Assembly: GCF_002776525.5 (NCBI RefSeq)
Contig: NC_045436.1
Span: 46,903,552-46,967,551, forward strand
Source of the DNA: Piliocolobus tephrosceles
Taxonomy: Eukaryota; Chordata; Mammalia; Primates; Cercopithecidae
DNA length: 64,000 nt
Reading direction: 5' to 3'
The notes below the pieces were generated by a model. It made no database searches. It was not told the origin of the DNA and saw only the letters and a list, made by a program, of their open reading frames with translations. This document shows, one piece after another, positions 60,391 through 64,000 of the stretch (the first letter of the stretch is position 1; each line of letters starts with the position of its first letter). A program made the translations under genes and the position numbers.

Positions 60391-61390
60391 CTAGTACCAA
60401 TTGTTTCTTTCCATGTTTAGTGCTTCCCTCAGGAGCTCTCGTAAGGTAGGCCTGGTGGTGACAGAATCTCTCAACATTTGCTCGTCTGAAAAGGATTTTA
60501 TTTCTCCTTCTCTTATGAAGCTTAATTTGGCTGGATATGAAATTCTGGGTTGAAAATTCTTTTCTTTAAGAATGTTGAATATTGGCCCCCACTCTATTCT
60601 GGCTTGTAGGATTTCTGCTGAGAGATCCACTGTTAGTCTGATGGGCTTCCCCTTGTGGGAAACCCATTTCTCTCTGGCTGCCCTCAACATTTTTTCCTTC
60701 ATTTCAACCTTGGTGAATGTGGCAATTATGTGCCTTGGGGTTTCTCTGCTCGAGGAGTATCTTTGTGGCATTCTCTGTATTTCCTGAATTTGAATGTTGG
60801 CCTGCCTTGCTAGGTTGGGTAAGTTGTCCTGGATAATATCCTGAAGAGTGTTTTTCAATTTGGATCCATTCTCCCCATCACTTTCAGGTATATCTATCAA
60901 ATATAGGTTTGGTCTTTTCACATAGTCCTATATTTCCTGGAGGTTTTGTTCATTTCTTTTTACTCTTTTTCTCTCTAACCTTGTCTTCTCGTTTCATTTC
61001 ATTAATTTGATCTTCAATCACTGATACCCACTTGATGAAATCTGGTGTTGAAGCTTGTACATGCATCACAAAGTTTTTGTGCCATGGTTTTTAGCTCCAT
61101 CAGGTCATTTAAGGTCTTCTCTACACTGTTTATTCTAGTTGGCCATTCATTTAACCTTTTTTCAAGGTTTTTAGCTTCCTTGCAATGGGTTTGAACATGG
61201 TCCTTTTGCTTGGACAGGTTTGTTATTACCGCCCTTCTGAAGCCTACTTCTGTCAACTTGTCAAAGTCTTTCTCCATCCAGCTTTGTTCCATTGCTGGCA
61301 AGGAGCTGTGATACTTTGGAGGAGAAGAGGCACTCTGGTTTTTAGAATTTTCAGTTTTTCTGCTCTAGTTTCTCCCCATCTTTGTGTTTT
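60391..61390 (-). pseudogene. L1 ORF1 (RNA-binding chaperone), broken
   Basis: The N-terminal and coiled-coil part is in 61014-61301 (SWMEKDFDKL, KEAKNLEKRLNE). The RNA-recognition and C-terminal domains are in 60391-60921 (ARQANIQIQEIQR, LSAEILQARIEWGPIFNILK). The two pieces are in different frames or separated by stops, so no full protein can be made. The upstream start is estimated. Confidence 0.9.
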
Positions 61391-61997
61391 TATCTACCTT
61401 TGGTCTTTGATATTGGTGACCTACAGGTGGGGTTTTGGTGTAGATGATCTTTTTGTTGATGTTGGTACTATTCCTTTGTGTTTGTTAGTTTTCCTTCTAA
61501 CAGTCAGGTCCCTCAGTTGCAGGTCTGTTGGAGTTTGCTGGAGGTCCACTCTAGACCCTGTTTGCCTGGGTATCACCAGCAGAGGCTGCGGAACAGCAAC
61601 TATTGCAGAACAGCAAATATTGCTGCCTTATCCTTCCTCTGGAAGCTTTGTCCCAGAGGGGCAGACACCCATATGAGGTGTCTGTTGGCCCCTTCTGGGA
61701 GGTGTCTCCCATTAGGCTACATGGTGTCAGGAGCCCACTTGAGGAGGCAGTCTGTCCATTCTGAGAGTTCAACCACCATGCTGGCAGAACCACGGCTCTC
61801 TTAAGAGCTCTCAGACTGGGATGTTGCTGCCTTTTGTTCAACTATGAACAAAAAAGAAGCTGTCTGCTGCCTTTTGTTCAGCCATGTCCTGCCCACAGAG
61901 GTGGAGTCCATAGAGGCAGTAGGCCATGCTGAGGTGTGGTGGGCTCCACCCAGTTTGAGCTTCTTGGCCACTTTGTTTACCTACTTAAGTCTCAGCA

Positions 61998-62258
61998 ATG
62001 GCAGACACCCCTCCCCTATCCAGACTGCCGCCTCACAGTTTGATCTCAGATTGCCGCAATGGCAATAAGCAAGGTTTTATGGATGTGGGACCCACCGAGG
62101 CAGGCACAGGAGAGAATCTCCTTGTCCGCTGGTTGCTAAGACCTTGGGAAAAGCACAGTATTCCTGTGGGAGTGTCCTGTTTTTCCAGGTACAGTCTGTC
62201 ACGGCTTCCCTTGGCTAGGAAAGGGAAATCCCCTGACCCCTTGCACTTCCTGGGTTAG
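61998..62258 (+). pseudogene. antisense ORF0-like frame in the L1 5'UTR
   Basis: An 86-codon frame starts MADTPPLSRLPPHSLISDC. It runs antisense to the L1 and starts about 434 bases from the L1 5' end, where the ORF0 described in primate L1s lies. It is open from start to stop. Whether the antisense promoter of this old copy still works cannot be told from sequence. Confidence 0.55.
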
Positions 62259-62445
62259 ACAACACCCCGCCCTGCTTCAGCTCACCCTCCATGGGCTGCA
62301 CCCACTGTCCAACCAGTCCCAGTGAGATCAACCAGGTACTTCAAGTGGGAATGCAGAAATCATCCATCTTCTGTGTTGATCACGGGAGCTGTAGACCAGA
62401 GCTGTTCCTATTTGGCCATCTTGGAGCCCACTTACGTATTTTTCT

Positions 62446-64000
62446 GCTAACCTGTGCCAATGCAGTTTCATAGCCTTGCAGTGGAGGCAAATGACACTTA
62501 GGGAAACTAATCCAGGATGTACTTTTTTGTAGAGGAGATGGTGAAGAGAAGCAGTGAGTTCCTTTCTAAGAAATTAATTTTAACTCGTTTCAGATTTTGT
62601 GTCATTTCGAAGTTTAGAGTTGAACTCAGTTGGATTGAATGGGGGAGGAAAAGAGAAGGAAAGGGAGGAGGAAATTTGCATGTACACAGTCAATCAACTG
62701 ATAGTCACTTACTACAAATGGTGGAAAACAATGGTAGAACAAAAGAAGTAACTTTTATTAGCATCTTCTTTGGGCAAAGCCCTGAGTGTGGTGCTTTACA
62801 TTTGCAGTCTTACTTGATTCTCACATCAATCCAGTGTGGGAGATATCATTACCTCCACATTGCCTGTAAGAAAACTGGTGAAGTAATTTGTTTCAGCTGA
62901 CTATGCTGATAAGGGAAGGAAGGGATTAGAATTCAGATCCATTTCAATGTTCATGCCCTTTTAGCTGCACTGTGCTCCCTCTCTCTGGCTAGGTATTTTT
63001 GAATTTACTGGTCTCACACATGGTTATCAGCAAGCCAGGGAAGAAAGAAAACACCTCTGGGGACACTGTCTATTTCTCCACACACAACTGGGCAGGTGTC
63101 AGGCGCCATCGTGAAGTGGGTGAGCATTGTCTTCCATCCCCTCAAGTTATCATTGATGGCCTTTCCACTCTTTCTTGGCATATTTCTTCCTTTATGGCTT
63201 CTATCTTCTTGTACCAATAAAAATAGGAAAGGGTTGGCGTCAGGCGTTATATGCTCAGGTTTCAATCCTTGCATTAACTGAATTTCATTTCCAAATTATT
63301 ATTTTTAAAGTAATACACATGCTCAGTTAAAATTTACATGAAGATACAACAACAACGAAAAAAATCAGCAGGCCCTGCTCCACCCCTCCTGGATCCTGAT
63401 TCTCATGTTTCTAAGGGAAATATGGTCAACTGCTTCAGCCATTTATTTTGGTATTTTCTTCTTTTTTCCTTAGTCACAGGCCTACACAGCTGCATCTTTA
63501 TTTATGCTCTTAATTTTAAGCATTATCTATTAACTTCTCTTTATGGAAGATGATCCTTATTTAGGCCTAAGATCTTCCCCTATACAAAACTTTTTTATCC
63601 CCCAGTAAAGTTATAATTACAGTCCTCAGGGAAATCATTGTATTGTGTTTACATTTTAACATGTTGCTCACAGCTGAGCCACCTAGTATGTTAAAATTTC
63701 ATTCCTTTTTGTGTAAATTTTTCTATTTTCCTTGGTGTTAATAACTGCTGTGTTTGGTTTGCTTAGTTTTGTATGGTCCAAACTTCTCAAGAGCACCCTT
63801 GCTCCTTAGAGAGGGCTTTCCTGGAGCAAGCTCTCCTGGTTTCAATCTAGATTGGTTACTTTCTATACCTGATGTCCAGTGGTCCTGCAATTTCCTCTCA
63901 CTGAGGGATTTCTTTGCCCTTTTCTTTGTTGCAATTCCTGTTACCTGAACCTGTCATGTTCTGCATTTTTTGGTTTATCCTTTCATTGGTGAAACACATT
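62446..64000. other. mostly unassigned sequence with one MIR (62770-62985, minus)
   Basis: The MIR is visible as GTGCTTTACATTTGCAGTC, TGATTCTCACATCAATCC and a decayed core. Elsewhere a plus frame of 127 codons (62517-62900) overlaps the MIR and is not credible as a gene. Confidence 0.6.

Larger units (their letters stand above)
56273..62431 (-). mobile_element. full-length primate L1, inactive
   Basis: About 6.16 kb from the 5' end (complement of GGCCATCTTGGAGCCCAC at 62414-62431) to the 3' end with TATATTTTAAGTTCTAGGG. Flanked by TTATGTATTTTTCT (56259-56272) and TTACGTATTTTTCT (62432-62445), one mismatch. Order on the minus strand: 5'UTR, ORF1, ORF2, 3'UTR. Both ORFs are broken. Older than current human or monkey active subfamilies by its ORF1 N-terminal text; exact subfamily not assigned. 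Confidence 0.95.

Noticed and set aside
61185..61676. 163-codon plus-strand frame
   Set aside because: It lies antisense across L1 ORF1 and the 5'UTR, and does not coincide with the ORF0 position; probably chance.
1..64000. CRISPR arrays, bacterial operons, integrons or phage genes
   Set aside because: All recognisable content is primate repeats; tandem repeats present are ordinary microsatellites.

Overview
The window is a repeat-dense, AT-rich stretch of a primate nuclear genome. I found no host protein-coding gene, CpG island, CRISPR array or prokaryote-style operon. Two Alu copies (4335-4663 and 33923-34247) carry variants typical of the AluYR-type lineage of Old World monkeys: a CCGGATCTCAGCTC-type box, AAGCCTGTAATCCC in place of CACGCCTGTAATCCC, and a CTAG-for-CTAA change. 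A macaque, baboon or vervet-like animal is therefore the likely source. All open reading frames in the window are short. Those I could recognise belong to retroelements (L1 ORF1, L1 ORF2, an antisense ORF0-like frame, and a gag-like frame of a MaLR element). The region is best read as intergenic or intronic DNA built by layers of insertions.

Layout. 1-1554 is the 5' part of a minus-strand MST/THE1-type MaLR element (internal region plus LTR). 1555-14493 is mostly old sequence: L2/MIR relics, one AluYR-type and one AluS-type copy, poly-T tracts, and unassigned stretches. 14498-20155 is a nested stack: an ERV bounded by LTR sequence and a 4-bp AAAG duplication, holding an MST-type MaLR 3' end, which itself holds two further minus-strand ERV LTRs; an Alu and a tRNA-Glu-like sequence also lie inside the ERV. 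20171-26981 has a FLAM monomer, MIR/L2 relics and another LTR. 26982-28269 is a 5'-truncated L1 that appears to have carried 412 bp of downstream DNA with it (3' transduction); it contains a 400-base N gap. 28311-36458 is mostly unassigned AT-rich sequence with a striking 55-bp-arm inverted repeat at 30429-30563.

36459-47022 holds a young-looking truncated L1 with an internal self-copied 42-bp insert, an older plus-strand L1, a still older minus-strand L1MA-type copy interrupted by a Tigger-like DNA transposon, a second copy of that transposon in opposite orientation, another Alu and a third DNA-transposon relic. 50270-55221 is a minus-strand ERV with both LTRs, a lysine-tRNA-like primer binding site and a polypurine tract; its interior is collinear with the ERV at 14498-20155. 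56273-62431 is a full-length but dead minus-strand L1 with target-site duplications, broken ORF1 and ORF2, and an uninterrupted antisense frame at the ORF0 position.

No new molecular system is apparent. The best leads are structural: the transduction, the nested ERV stack, the long hairpin, the templated duplication inside an L1, and the undersized assembly gap. Repeat family names come from recognised consensus features, not from a database search, and boundaries marked approximate may move by tens of bases.
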